Counted from the stretch's first letter, positions 52,033 to 61,604 are shown. The stretch: DNA of 64,000 bases from Faucicola tetraodonis (GCA_032017425.1 DALZPW010000001.1), one strand, 5' to 3'. A program made the numbers and translations. Notes: generated by a model not told the origin, from the letters alone.

Positions 52033-54081
52033 TTAAATTTCTACTTTGGCACCCATTTCTACCACATTGTTGCTAGGAAGTTTTAGAAATTCAGCCGCGG
52101 TGCCGGCATTACGGTGCATATGCGCAAACAATTTTTCACGCCATAACGCCATACCTTTAATACTCTCAGATGCCACCACTGCTTCATGGGATAAGAAATA
52201 ACTGACCTTGGCAGGATCGAAATCAAAGTTAAATTGCTGAATGTGTTTGAGTGAGTCTGGCACATCAGGGTCATTTTTAAAGCCAAAATTGAGCACCACC
52301 TTCCAGCAATTGTGTCCCAAATAGGTCACTTCACTACGTTTGCTAAGACCCACCCAAGGGGTTTCTAAGGTATTCACAGTGACAAAGATATTGTACTCAT
52401 GCAAGCATTTATTGTGCTTTAAGTTTTGTTTCAACGCCACGGGTACGATATCGACTTCAGAGACCATAAATACAGCAATGCCTTTGATTTTTTTGATATT
52501 TTCAAACAGCACTTGGCAGCGCTGGTTGATTAAGATTTTCTCTTGCAGTACCGCTTGCTGATTTTGCAGCTCTTGGATATTCTCAAGTGGCGCGTTTTCA
52601 ATATCTTGGGCCAGCTTTTCTAATTTGCCTTGCGTCGACTCCAAAGCTATTTGTAAGCGTTTATTGGTAAAACTACCAAACAAGTCATCCAAGAAATTTT
52701 TTAAGTTAATTTGTCTTGTGGTATGGGCAATTCTCACCAAGTTACGCCCATCTCGCCAAGTCATCATGAGCACAAACATGACGCCCCCTAACAACAATGG
52801 GAACCAGCCGCCTTTGAACAATTTGAGCAGATTTGACGCCCAAAACAAGAAATCCACTACAAAGAACAATGAGGTCGCGGCAATACACAGTAGCAATGGG
52901 TATTTCCACGCATAGCGAATCACAAAGAAGGTCAATATCGTGGTAATCAGCATATCCGTACAAACCGCAATACCATAAGCGGCCGCTAACGCACCCGATG
53001 ATTTGAACATCACCACAGCAAACGCAATGGCGATAAATAAGCCCCAGTTAATCGCTGGAATATACACCTGACCCACTTCTTTGACATTGGTATACACAAT
53101 ACGCATACGCGGTAAAAAGCCCAGTTGCACCGCTTGTTTTGTGATACTAAACGCTCCAGAAATCAGCGCTTGTGATGCAATCACCGTCGCTAAAGTTGCC
53201 ATCACCACCATCGGGATACGCATGGCATCTGGAATCATCAAAAAGAAGGGATTGGATTTGCCATCAGGATTGGCGAGTAAAAATGCGCCTTGACCAAAAT
53301 AATTGAGCAGCAAGGCAGGCATGACAATGGAAAACCAGGCGATACGAATCGGTTTTTTGCCAAAATGCCCCATATCGGCATACAAGGCTTCACCGCCTGT
53401 CACACACAACACAACTGCCCCCAAGATGATAAAGGCGAGTGTCGGATTGGTGATCACAAACTGATAAGCATAGATGGGATTGATGGCTTGCAAGATTTCG
53501 ACATTGTGCTGGATATGATAAACCCCAATACCAGCAATCAACAAAAACCATAGCACCATCACAGGTCCAAACAGCTTACCAATACCTTTGGTACCAAATT
53601 TTTGCACAAAAAACAGTATGAACAAAATGGTCAGCGTGGCAGGAATTACCACACTATGCAGCCGTGGCGATACCACCGTCAAACCCTCTACTGCCGATAG
53701 CACCGAGATGGATGGGGTAATCACCCCATCACCATAAAACAAGCAAGTACCAAATATCCCCATGGTCATGATGATTGCGTGCAATTTTGGGCGATGTTTC
53801 ACCGCGCTTGATGCCAAAGCGAGCATCGCAATCAGACCGCCTTCCCCTTTATTGTCGGCGCGTAGCACCAACGAGATGTACTTAAGACTGACGATAATGG
53901 TGATAGTCCACACAAATAACGACAGCACCCCATAGATATTGGCAACGTTAAAGGCGACATGACCAGAATTAAAAACTTCTTTTACTGAATACAGTACACT
54001 GGTACCGATATCGCCATAAACGACCCCGATTGCCCCTAATGTCAATGCAGGAACCGAGGTTTTAGCATGTGCTTTACTCAT
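52033..54081 (-). CDS. kup: Kup-type potassium uptake protein
   Basis: 682 residues with about 12 membrane helices and Kup landmarks: LTLGAIGVVYGDIGTSVLYSVKEVF, RADNKGEGGLIAMLAL, FYGDGVITPSISVLSAVEGL and GGEALYADMGHFGKKPIR. It carries K+ into the cell, probably with H+. The C-terminal cytoplasmic part contains a 50-60 residue heptad-like segment (GKLEKLAQDIENAPLENIQELQNQQAV) that accounts for its excess over E. coli Kup (622). The 153-bp leader holds an 8-bp inverted repeat (CGCAATTT at 54092, AAATTGCG at 54131). Monocistronic. Confidence 0.93.
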   Translation of the reverse strand: MSKAHAKTSVPALTLGAIGVVYGDIGTSVLYSVKEVFNSGHVAFNVANIYGVLSLFVWTITIIVSLKYISLVLRADNKGEGGLIAMLALASSAVKHRPKLHAIIMTMGIFGTCLFYGDGVITPSISVLSAVEGLTVVSPRLHSVVIPATLTILFILFFVQKFGTKGIGKLFGPVMVLWFLLIAGIGVYHIQHNVEILQAINPIYAYQFVITNPTLAFIILGAVVLCVTGGEALYADMGHFGKKPIRIAWFSIVMPALLLNYFGQGAFLLANPDGKSNPFFLMIPDAMRIPMVVMATLATVIASQALISGAFSITKQAVQLGFLPRMRIVYTNVKEVGQVYIPAINWGLFIAIAFAVVMFKSSGALAAAYGIAVCTDMLITTILTFFVIRYAWKYPLLLCIAATSLFFVVDFLFWASNLLKLFKGGWFPLLLGGVMFVLMMTWRDGRNLVRIAHTTRQINLKNFLDDLFGSFTNKRLQIALESTQGKLEKLAQDIENAPLENIQELQNQQAVLQEKILINQRCQVLFENIKKIKGIAVFMVSEVDIVPVALKQNLKHNKCLHEYNIFVTVNTLETPWVGLSKRSEVTYLGHNCWKVVLNFGFKNDPDVPDSLKHIQQFNFDFDPAKVSYFLSHEAVVASESIKGMALWREKLFAHMHRNAGTAAEFLKLPSNNVVEMGAKVEI

Positions 54082-54234
54082 AAATTAACGACGCAATTTG
54101 ATAAGATGGATTATTATAAGTCGAATTATAAAATTGCGGTTAAATTATATTTTGTAACCAAAGTTATCTATGTACTTGACGATAGTAACATTTTATCAGC
54201 GTCAATTTGAAAGAAGCAACCTAACCCCTTATTT

Positions 54235-55812
54235 TTAATGGTGAAATGGCGGTTTGGCAAGCCAAATCATACCAATCAATAATAAGAACACCAAGCCAAA
54301 CACATAAAAAACCTCATTCGAGCCAATAATCAGCGCCTGTTGGTTAATATTTTGGTTGATGAGCGCCAGCGTTTGTTCATAACTCATACCAGACGCTTGC
54401 AGGCTTTTTGACCACGCATCAAAATTGGAATTTTGGGTGATACTTTCGGTCAAATAAGTATGCGCATAATTGCTGCGTCTTTCCCAAACAGTCATCACCA
54501 TTGAAGCGCCAATCCCGCCCGCCAAGGTTCTCACAAAGGTGAAAATCCCTGTCGCTGCCGCCATTTTATCATGCGAAATGTTGGAGAGTGCAATGGTAGT
54601 TAAGGGCATAAAAAACATGGCAGTACCCAGTCCTTGGATAAACTGCGGCCAAAACACATCCCAAAACGTCATCTGCGGATTAAAATCACTTCGCCATACA
54701 AAGGTCGCACAATAGATTAAAAAACTTAACGTCACCAAGATGCGCATATCAATGTTTCGCGCGTATTTACCGATTAAGGGCGTCAACAACACCGGGAAAA
54801 TACCAATCGGTGCGGCTGCCAACCCTGCCCAAACCGCGGTATAGCCCATGGTCTGCTGCAGCATGACGGGCAATAGCACAATGGCGCCCATATATAGCAA
54901 AAATGCCAAGCTAATCACCAATGTGCCAATGGTAAAATTGCGGTCTTGAAAAATCGACAAATCAATAATCGGATGTTCCTCACCGCGCTCCCAAATTATC
55001 AAATAACTCAAACATAAAACGCTAATGACGGCTAAAGCAATGATTTCAGGGGAAGCAAACCAATCGAGCTCACGCCCACGATCCAAGAAAAACTGCAGTG
55101 CACCCACCCCAACAATCATCAAAACAAGGCCTACTTTATCAATATCGGTCTTGATGACAGGCGTTTCGCGGTCTTTAAGTTGTTGCCATGCCAAAATGAT
55201 GGCGACAATGCCAATCGGAATATTGATAAAAAATATCCAGCCCCAGTGATAATTGTCGCAGATATAACCGCCCAAAATCGGACCTAATATCGGCGCGGTG
55301 ACGACCACCATAGCAAATAATCCAAGCGCCATTGCCCGTTTTTCAAGCGCAAAAGACTGTAATAATAGGCTTTGTGCCAGTGGAATCATCGGACCTGCTA
55401 CTGCACCTTGCGCCACCCTGGCAATAATCAGCATCGTCAAACTATGGGACACCCCGCATAGCCATGAACAAAATACAAATAAACTTGCCGACACCAAAAA
55501 CACTTTGACCGAGCCATACTGACGAGCCAACCACCCTGTGAGGGGAATAGATATCGCGTTGGACACGGCAAACATGGTAATCACCCATGTACCTTGCGAG
55601 GTCGCCGCACCCAAATCCCCTGCAATGGTCGGCAATGCCACATTGGCAATGGTCGAATCAAGCACCATCATAAACACCGCCATCGATAGGGCAAAAGTCA
55701 CAATCGCAAGCGGCATCCCTGATAAAGGCGGGGGTTGATTTAGCTGACTACGGGCTCGGCTATCAGCCGCTGGCTGCTCGGCATCCATAGTGGGTGAAAT
55801 TGCTTCCGCCAT
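54235..55812 (-). CDS. EmrB/FarB-type DHA2 multidrug efflux transporter
   Basis: 525 residues, about 14 membrane helices. The DHA2 pattern is clear: MVLDSTIANVALPTIAGDLGA, WVITMFAVSNAISIPLTGWLARQYG, ARVAQGAVAGPMIPLAQSLLL and the antiporter motif GPILGGYICDNYHWGWIFFINIPIGI. It exports hydrophobic compounds by proton antiport together with the periplasmic adaptor encoded 8 bp upstream and an outer-membrane channel that is not in the window. AGGTG lies before the ATG. The closest named systems are EmrAB and FarAB; the substrate range is unknown. Confidence 0.9.
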   Translation of the reverse strand: MAEAISPTMDAEQPAADSRARSQLNQPPPLSGMPLAIVTFALSMAVFMMVLDSTIANVALPTIAGDLGAATSQGTWVITMFAVSNAISIPLTGWLARQYGSVKVFLVSASLFVFCSWLCGVSHSLTMLIIARVAQGAVAGPMIPLAQSLLLQSFALEKRAMALGLFAMVVVTAPILGPILGGYICDNYHWGWIFFINIPIGIVAIILAWQQLKDRETPVIKTDIDKVGLVLMIVGVGALQFFLDRGRELDWFASPEIIALAVISVLCLSYLIIWERGEEHPIIDLSIFQDRNFTIGTLVISLAFLLYMGAIVLLPVMLQQTMGYTAVWAGLAAAPIGIFPVLLTPLIGKYARNIDMRILVTLSFLIYCATFVWRSDFNPQMTFWDVFWPQFIQGLGTAMFFMPLTTIALSNISHDKMAAATGIFTFVRTLAGGIGASMVMTVWERRSNYAHTYLTESITQNSNFDAWSKSLQASGMSYEQTLALINQNINQQALIIGSNEVFYVFGLVFLLLIGMIWLAKPPFHH

Positions 55813-55820
55813 TTTTCACC

Positions 55821-57122
55821 TCACGATTGGTTTTGCTGGATAATTTGTTGGATAATTTTGGTCGCGCCTGACATATCGACTTGCGGCTGCAGCTGCGCAA
55901 CAGGTTTGTTGCTAGCGGTCGCGGTAGCCACCTGCGGTTTGCCTTGTTGGTCTCGGCTATCAAGCTCGGCATGCATACTTAGCCCCACGCGTAGCGGATG
56001 CTGTTGTAATTCTTTGCTATCGAGTGCAATTCGTACAGGTAGACGCTGGGTGACTTTAATCCAGTTACCGGTGGCGTTTTGGGCAGGCAAAACCGAGAAC
56101 GCACTGCCTGTTCCTGCTGATAAGCCAATCACTTTGCCATGATAAACAACCTCTTTACCATAGATATCTGATGTTAAATTCACCGCTTGACCTAGGTGAA
56201 TGTCTTTAATTTGGCTTTCTTTAAAATTGGCATCAACCCACAAATCATGTAACGGCACAATCACCATCAAAGGCGTGCCTGCGCTGATTTTTTGACCTAA
56301 TTGCACACCGCGTTTGGCAATTTGCCCATCGATGGGTGCTACAATCTGGGTACGGTTGAGATTGAGCCAAGCGGTTTGGATATTTGCTATCGCGGTTTGT
56401 ACCGCAGGTTGTGATAGCACATCATTTTTACCTAAATTGGCGATTGTCACATTGCGCTGCGCTTCGGCAGTCACAACGGCAGAGCGAGCGGTGGCTTGCT
56501 TGGCAACTGCCGCATTGAGCTGGGCTTGGGCTTTTTTGACAGTGTCGGCAGCATGCTGGACTTCTTCTTGCGATACTGCTTGACTTGCCATCAAAGCGGC
56601 GCGGCGTTGATAGTCAGATTGTGCGGCAAGCAGCGCAATCTTGGCAGATTCAATTTGTGATTGCACTTCATTCATCGCAGTTTGTGCTTGCGAGATATTG
56701 ACATCAGCTTGTTGGATGGTTGCGGTTTGGGTTTTATACTGTCTGATTGCTGTGCGCAATTGTGCTTTGGCGGTTTCAAGGGCTAAGCCATTATCCGCTT
56801 GGTCTAATGCTACCAAGGTTTGCCCAGCTTTGACCATATCTGTGTCATTGACCCCAATTGCTGTCACCGTCCCCGATATTTGCGCGTTGATTTGTACTTG
56901 GTTGCCGCTCACATAGGCGTCTTCGGTACTGACTTGATAGCGCCATTGGTTAACGTATAACCATAACGTCACCGCAGCAATCGCTAAAACAATCAAGGTA
57001 AATAACAATAGGTTTTTTTTACGTTTGGATTTGGCGGGGCGTTGGGTTGTGTTATGCGTAGGTTCTAGTGTCGGTACTGGTTCGGGGCTATCATCAACCC
57101 CAGTCGGCATGGTTTCAGCCAT
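55821..57122 (-). CDS. EmrA/FarA-type membrane fusion protein
   Basis: 433 residues from the ATG at 57122, chosen because AAGGA lies 7 bases upstream (the frame stays open to 57155). A Pro/Lys-rich cytoplasmic tail is followed by one membrane helix (about residues 40-60), a lipoyl-like half (EDAYVSGNQVQINAQISGTVTAIGVNDTDMVKAGQTLVALD), a long coiled-coil hairpin rich in Ala/Gln, and a beta-barrel with DLWVDANFKESQIKDIHLGQAVNL. This is the adaptor partner of the DHA2 pump. Cotranscribed with it. Confidence 0.92.
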   Translation of the reverse strand: MAETMPTGVDDSPEPVPTLEPTHNTTQRPAKSKRKKNLLLFTLIVLAIAAVTLWLYVNQWRYQVSTEDAYVSGNQVQINAQISGTVTAIGVNDTDMVKAGQTLVALDQADNGLALETAKAQLRTAIRQYKTQTATIQQADVNISQAQTAMNEVQSQIESAKIALLAAQSDYQRRAALMASQAVSQEEVQHAADTVKKAQAQLNAAVAKQATARSAVVTAEAQRNVTIANLGKNDVLSQPAVQTAIANIQTAWLNLNRTQIVAPIDGQIAKRGVQLGQKISAGTPLMVIVPLHDLWVDANFKESQIKDIHLGQAVNLTSDIYGKEVVYHGKVIGLSAGTGSAFSVLPAQNATGNWIKVTQRLPVRIALDSKELQQHPLRVGLSMHAELDSRDQQGKPQVATATASNKPVAQLQPQVDMSGATKIIQQIIQQNQS

Positions 57123-57163
57123 TTTTTCGTCCTTATCGCTAAACTTGAGTGGCAAAATCTAAA

Positions 57164-57189
57164 AAATCCGACGGCTAGCAGACGGATTT
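57164..57189 (-). promoter_or_regulatory. Inverted repeat in the emrAB leader
   Basis: AAATCCG (57164-57170) and CGGATTT (57183-57189) with a 12-base spacer lie between the promoter and the adaptor ATG. They could form an RNA hairpin or an operator. Confidence 0.4.
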
Positions 57190-57238
57190 ATGCTAGAAAA
57201 TAGCTCGATTATGTAATTTAATATGCTTAATGGGTGGC

Positions 57239-57267
57239 AATATAAAACTATCCTAAACAGCCATCAA
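57239..57267 (-). promoter_or_regulatory. Promoter of the emrAB-like operon
   Basis: On the minus strand TTGATG (57262-57267) and TATATT (57239-57244) are exactly 17 bp apart, about 115 bp before the adaptor start and in the gap shared with the divergent TetR gene. Confidence 0.5.
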
Positions 57268-57417
57268 GCATCAAATAAAACATAAATGTTGCATAAGAAT
57301 ACAGTTAGGTAGATAATGTTGTTTATTGTAAAAATTTTGCGCAATTCGTGCGATTGCTAAAATTTAAAGGCTAAGACATAAAGCGTATGATAAAGAGCGT
57401 AAGGATACCAAAAAGCG

Positions 57418-57975
57418 ATGAACGAAAATGATTTACGGGTCATTAAGACTGAACAACATATCGAGCAAGCTTTCCTCGCATTACTGCAGCAGAAACCTTA
57501 CCGCGCCATCACGGTCCAAGATATTTTAGATACTGCAGCGATTAATCGCTCAACCTTTTATCGTCATTACGCCAGTAAAGAGGCGCTGGCAGAGAAAATG
57601 GTAAGTAATTTTCGCCAAGTGTATGAGAAGTTTTTAACTGAACGCTTTAGTGTCGCCAGTCAAGAAAATTTACTGATGTGTTTGGAACAATTTTGGGCGT
57701 TTATTCACACGCAAAAACAACGCATACTGGCTTTTTGGCAAATCAAAACCCCCAATATTCATTTATATGATGACATGTATGCGTTAATCAAACAAAATTA
57801 TATTGAGCACGCCAAGCGCCACGAACGCCCAGGCGACTTGGATTTTCAAGGGCATACGTATGCAGGCATTATATTAAACAATTTAAGTTACTGCCTGCAG
57901 CAAGACCACCAAATGCCACTCGAGGATATTCGTAGCAATATACAACTGATGATGCAGACAGTGTCTATACAGTAA
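57418..57975 (+). CDS. TetR-family regulator divergent from the efflux operon
   Basis: 185 residues with the helix-turn-helix ITVQDILDTAAINRSTFYRHYASKEAL near residues 29-55 and an all-helical C-terminal domain. The placement opposite emrA, with a 262-295 bp shared region, is the usual arrangement for a local repressor that responds to pump substrates. The promoter and inverted repeat described above are plausible targets. AAGGA lies 11 bases before the ATG. No terminator is obvious downstream. Confidence 0.87.
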   Translation: MNENDLRVIKTEQHIEQAFLALLQQKPYRAITVQDILDTAAINRSTFYRHYASKEALAEKMVSNFRQVYEKFLTERFSVASQENLLMCLEQFWAFIHTQKQRILAFWQIKTPNIHLYDDMYALIKQNYIEHAKRHERPGDLDFQGHTYAGIILNNLSYCLQQDHQMPLEDIRSNIQLMMQTVSIQ

Positions 57976-58069
57976 TCTCTCATCGCAATAATCTCTGATT
58001 ACTGTGCCATAATCTGCCATAACCTCAATGTCATCATTAGAGTCTAGTTAAAGCGCGCTAAAGTCCAAT

Positions 58070-59182
58070 TTAGGATTTTTTACCGACTAAATCAATCACC
58101 CAAAGTTCCGCTTGCGAGCCCAGCCGAAACGGCACACCCCAAAAACCATAACCGGAGCTTACAATCACATCGGTATTGTTGATACGCTCATAGCCGTAAC
58201 CCAAACGATTTAAGAATTTGACAATGAAATTGGCAGGAAATATTTGCCCATTATGGGTATGTCCAGACACTTGTAGATCAATCGGTAATTGTACGTTTTT
58301 TTCAATCTCATTGGGCTCATGGTCAAGTAAAATAATCGGCTTATCGGTATTTGACGGCATTAAGTCCTTGGTCGCTTTACGATAACTGGCATGATTATCC
58401 AGTCGCCCTACCAACCAAAGCTGGTTATCAACCAACACGTTCTCATCTGCCAATAAGGTAATATTGGCTTTTTGGATCGCATCACGAATCTCGCCTTCAT
58501 GCCCATACATATCATGATTGCCTAGCGTGGCATACGCGCCCATTGGCCCTGCATTTGCTAGTTGCTGCAGTGCTGGCTGCATATTTTGCGAGGTATAGTA
58601 GTCAACATTATCATCCATGATATCGCCAGGCATCAGCAGCAGTTGCACGTTCTGTGCTTTTACCATCTCGGTTAATCGGTTAATTTGCCGCTCACCGACC
58701 ATTAGACCCAAATGCAAGTCTGAAACCATCCCAATACGAATCGGTTTGGCAAGCGGCTGGTTGGCAGTCAAGCTGATATGACGAATGGTGGGTGTATAAG
58801 CATTATAAATACCCATCAACACCATGCCAAAAAACACGACCGGCAATAAAATGCGTTCCCCGTAAGTTTGATAACTCACGGAATTAAAAAATTGCGGGGC
58901 AACTTTCATCAACACCAGATTGATAATGCCCACCGCCACCATTGACATGATGACAAACCACAAAATAGTCAGCCAAGTCATAGACAGCTTAAGCCCAAAG
59001 CTCGTCAATCGTGCGATGCCAAATACCAATAACGCATTACTCATCACAAATAGACTAATCATCAAATAGCGAGAAGACCGATCGGATAACCAAGACCCTG
59101 CCCACCACTGCAGCCCCCGCCCCGCGCCATAAGTAAACAATTCAAACAACAATACAATGACGGTCAGAAATATCCAACGCAT
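58070..59182 (-). CDS. Membrane-anchored metallophosphoesterase
   Basis: 370 residues. The first 130 residues contain about four membrane helices. The rest is a calcineurin-like phosphoesterase domain with all metal motifs in order: GMVSDLHLG (Asp-x-His), MPGDIMDDN (Gly-Asp), LGNHDMYG (Gly-Asn-His-Asp) and SGHTHNGQIFP (Gly-His-x-His). The type resembles YaeI-like enzymes, which in E. coli hydrolyse phosphodiesters; lipid substrates are possible for a membrane-tethered form. GGGG lies before the ATG. Monocistronic. Confidence 0.88.
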   Translation of the reverse strand: MRWIFLTVIVLLFELFTYGAGRGLQWWAGSWLSDRSSRYLMISLFVMSNALLVFGIARLTSFGLKLSMTWLTILWFVIMSMVAVGIINLVLMKVAPQFFNSVSYQTYGERILLPVVFFGMVLMGIYNAYTPTIRHISLTANQPLAKPIRIGMVSDLHLGLMVGERQINRLTEMVKAQNVQLLLMPGDIMDDNVDYYTSQNMQPALQQLANAGPMGAYATLGNHDMYGHEGEIRDAIQKANITLLADENVLVDNQLWLVGRLDNHASYRKATKDLMPSNTDKPIILLDHEPNEIEKNVQLPIDLQVSGHTHNGQIFPANFIVKFLNRLGYGYERINNTDVIVSSGYGFWGVPFRLGSQAELWVIDLVGKKS

Positions 59183-59305
59183 ACCAGCCCCAAATTTTTG
59201 ATAAGTAAAGGTTATATAAAGAATGTTTGTGAATTTACAATGTCGCTTTATCTATTAAAGCCAATCAGTGAATTTGAAAAAATCAATTAATATAATTTGC
59301 CCATT

Positions 59306-59341
59306 AAAAAACCCAACTTACGAGAATAAGTTGGGTTTTTT
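59306..59341. terminator. Orphan terminator-like hairpin between divergent genes
   Basis: A perfect 15-bp stem, AAAAAACCCAACTTA and TAAGTTGGGTTTTTT, with a six-base loop, and U-tracts on both strands. It lies upstream of both neighbouring genes (the phosphoesterase on the minus strand and mnmA on the plus strand), so it ends neither. A second small hairpin (ATCGG/CCGAT) lies beside it at about 59345-59359. Confidence 0.8.
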
Positions 59342-59405
59342 CGATATCGGCTCATCCGATAATGGTATTGTGGCAGGTTTATTGATTTTTAACAAGCAAT
59401 AAATT

Positions 59406-59414
59406 TGCTATAAT
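59406..59414 (+). promoter_or_regulatory. Extended -10 promoter of mnmA
   Basis: TGCTATAAT, matching the roxA element at 19447, ends 25 bases before the mnmA ATG at 59440. The expected transcription start near 59421 makes the TTG at 59422 an unlikely start codon. Confidence 0.6.
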
Positions 59415-59439
59415 AACCCTTTTGGCACTTCTAAAAATT

Positions 59440-60615
59440 ATGACTTATTCAACTGCTGTTAATTTATCTGATATTGCGAGCCCTGCCAAAACCCGCGTCA
59501 TTGTGGGGATGTCGGGGGGCGTTGATTCTTCTGTCACCGCCGTTTTGCTCAAACAAGCGGGCTTTGACGTTGAAGGCTTGTTTATGAAAAACTGGGAAGA
59601 AGATGACGGTACCGAATATTGTACCGCCATGACTGACCTTGCCGACGCGCAAGCGGTCGCCGATAAAATCGGTATTAAACTGCATACCGCCAACTTTGCC
59701 ATGGAATATTGGGATCACGTATTTGAGCATTTTTTGGCGGAATATAGCGCAGGTCGCACCCCAAACCCTGATATTTTATGCAACAAAGAAGTCAAGTTTA
59801 AAGCGTTTTTGGATTATGCGTTAACCTTGGGCGCGGATTACATTGCCACCGGTCACTATGCACGCCGCGGTTTTAGCGATGAAAATGGCAAATCGCCACT
59901 ACTGCGCGGACTTGATAACAATAAAGACCAAAGCTATTTTCTGCATGCGGTGGCAGGCGATAAAATCGCCAAAACCCTGTTCCCTGTGGGTGAGTTAGAA
60001 AAACCTGAAGTACGCCGTATTGCCGAGCAATACGATTTAGCAACTGCGAAGAAAAAAGACTCTACCGGTATTTGCTTTATCGGCGAGCGACGCTTTAAAG
60101 ACTTTTTACAGCAGTATTTGCCCGCTCAAAAAGGCGATATCTATACCGATGATGGCAAAAAAATCGGTACCCATGATGGCTTAATGTATTACACACTTGG
60201 TCAACGTGGCGGTATTGGTATTGGTGGGGTCAAAGATAGAGATGAGGCGCCTTGGTTTGTGTTGCACAAAGACTTGGATAATAATCGCCTGATTGTCGGT
60301 CAAGGGCATGACCATCCGATGTTACAATCCACTGAATTGACTGCTTATAAGCTTGACTGGGTGGTTGATGCACCCATCCAACTGTTTACTGCCCAAGGTT
60401 ATCGCTGTACCGCCAAAACGCGCTATCGTCAGCCCGATCAAGCCTGTACAGTTTTTGCCCTTGATGAAACGGGTGACACCATAAAAGTGGTGTTTGACGA
60501 GCCACAGCGCGCGGTGACACCGGGTCAGTCTTGTGTGTTTTATGACGGTGATATTTGTCTAGGTGGTGGCGTGATTCAGACCATTGATGCTCCTACTAGC
60601 CTAGCTGAAGTTTAA
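59440..60615 (+). CDS. mnmA: tRNA-specific 2-thiouridylase
   Basis: MnmA adds sulfur to U34 of tRNA(Lys/Glu/Gln). 391 residues from the ATG at 59440; the frame opens at a TTG (59422) that lies at the expected transcript start. The PP-loop GMSGGVDSS is near residue 22, the first catalytic cysteine is in NPDILCNKEVKF, the second in DSTGICFIGER, and the C-terminal domain has YYTLGQRGGIGIGG and QRAVTPGQSCVFYDGDICLGGG. All expected residues are present. Terminator at 60642. Confidence 0.95.
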   Translation: MTYSTAVNLSDIASPAKTRVIVGMSGGVDSSVTAVLLKQAGFDVEGLFMKNWEEDDGTEYCTAMTDLADAQAVADKIGIKLHTANFAMEYWDHVFEHFLAEYSAGRTPNPDILCNKEVKFKAFLDYALTLGADYIATGHYARRGFSDENGKSPLLRGLDNNKDQSYFLHAVAGDKIAKTLFPVGELEKPEVRRIAEQYDLATAKKKDSTGICFIGERRFKDFLQQYLPAQKGDIYTDDGKKIGTHDGLMYYTLGQRGGIGIGGVKDRDEAPWFVLHKDLDNNRLIVGQGHDHPMLQSTELTAYKLDWVVDAPIQLFTAQGYRCTAKTRYRQPDQACTVFALDETGDTIKVVFDEPQRAVTPGQSCVFYDGDICLGGGVIQTIDAPTSLAEV

Positions 60616-60641
60616 AGTTTAATACCCATCAAGATACAAAC

Positions 60642-60672
60642 AGCGCAAATTGATACCATTTGCGCTTTTTTT
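60642..60672. terminator. Terminator between mnmA and znuB
   Basis: AGCGCAAAT and ATTTGCGCT arms with a 7-base loop and T-run on the plus strand; ends mnmA and lies just beyond the znuB stop. Confidence 0.87.
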
Positions 60673-60684
60673 ATACCCTGTTGA

Positions 60685-61566
60685 TTAAGAAAAGTTTTTT
60701 GCGGCTAAGCGTTTATTCCACCCTGCTTTTTTTCGTAGGTAGCCAATTCCCCAGCAGCTTAAATAAATCACAAACGAAATGGTGGTAATATAAGGTGAAA
60801 TCGGCAGTCCAGGTCCTAACGATAGTAATATCCCGCCGACCCCAGCGATGATGGCAAACAGCATGGACAACAAATAGACATAGATAGGTCTAGCCGTCAC
60901 TTGACTCGCCGCCGCCGCAGGCGTGATGAGTAACGATAATAGCAGCAAGGCACCGACAAACTGCACACTTACCGCCACCACAAGACTCAGCGCAAACATA
61001 AACAGCAAAGATAAAAATGTTAAATTCAGATGCTGCGCTTGGGCAACTTGCGGGTCAACTGCGGCAAATAACATGCGCTGACCAAATATGGCGATGATTG
61101 ACAGCACAATCACCGCAACCACTAACATCGACTGCAATTCAGCGGGCGTGATTGCAACAATTTGCCCGGTTAATAAGCCAAATTTATTGGAGGAGCGCCC
61201 TTGATACAAGGATAAAAACAACACCCCCAGCCCAAGCCCGAATGGCAACAAAATACCCACCACTGAGTTGCGGTTTTTGCCATCAATCCCCATGACCCCT
61301 AGCACCATGCCAGCCGTCACCGCCCCAATGACGGCACCTAGCGTCACTGAAGACCCTAACCATAAGGCACACGCCGCCCCTGCAAACGACAGCTCTGCTG
61401 TCCCATGCACGGCAAACGCCATGTCCCGTGCCTGAACCATCGGTCCGATGAATCCCGCCATCACACCCAACAATACCGCGGCCACGATGGATGTCGACAC
61501 CAAGGGCAACAGCTCAGCAAAGTTATCAAAATTGATGATGGTATGTAGCCAAGTCGTGAGCAGCAT
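60685..61566 (-). CDS. znuB: Zinc ABC transporter permease
   Basis: 293 residues with about eight membrane helices. Family blocks are MAGFIGPMVQARDMAFAVHGTAELSFAGAA, FGLGLGVLFLSLYQG and LLITPAAAASQVTARPIYVYLLSM. It is the membrane channel of ZnuABC zinc uptake. A TGGAA site lies before the ATG. It is last in znuA-znuC-znuB, 63 bp after znuC, with a weak terminator-like hairpin in the gap. Metal choice (Zn rather than Mn) is inferred from the Zur site and the His-rich ZnuA. Confidence 0.9.
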   Translation of the reverse strand: MLLTTWLHTIINFDNFAELLPLVSTSIVAAVLLGVMAGFIGPMVQARDMAFAVHGTAELSFAGAACALWLGSSVTLGAVIGAVTAGMVLGVMGIDGKNRNSVVGILLPFGLGLGVLFLSLYQGRSSNKFGLLTGQIVAITPAELQSMLVVAVIVLSIIAIFGQRMLFAAVDPQVAQAQHLNLTFLSLLFMFALSLVVAVSVQFVGALLLLSLLITPAAAASQVTARPIYVYLLSMLFAIIAGVGGILLSLGPGLPISPYITTISFVIYLSCWGIGYLRKKAGWNKRLAAKNFS

Positions 61567-61582
61567 GTAAATTCCAAAAGTT

Positions 61583-61604
61583 AAAAAACCATCGAATGTG
61601 ATGG
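61583..61604 (-). terminator. Weak attenuator-like hairpin between znuC and znuB
   Basis: On the minus strand CCATC and GATGG arms with a six-base loop are followed by six T, 17 bp before the znuB ATG. The stem is only 5 bp, so partial termination is more likely than a full stop. Confidence 0.5.
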
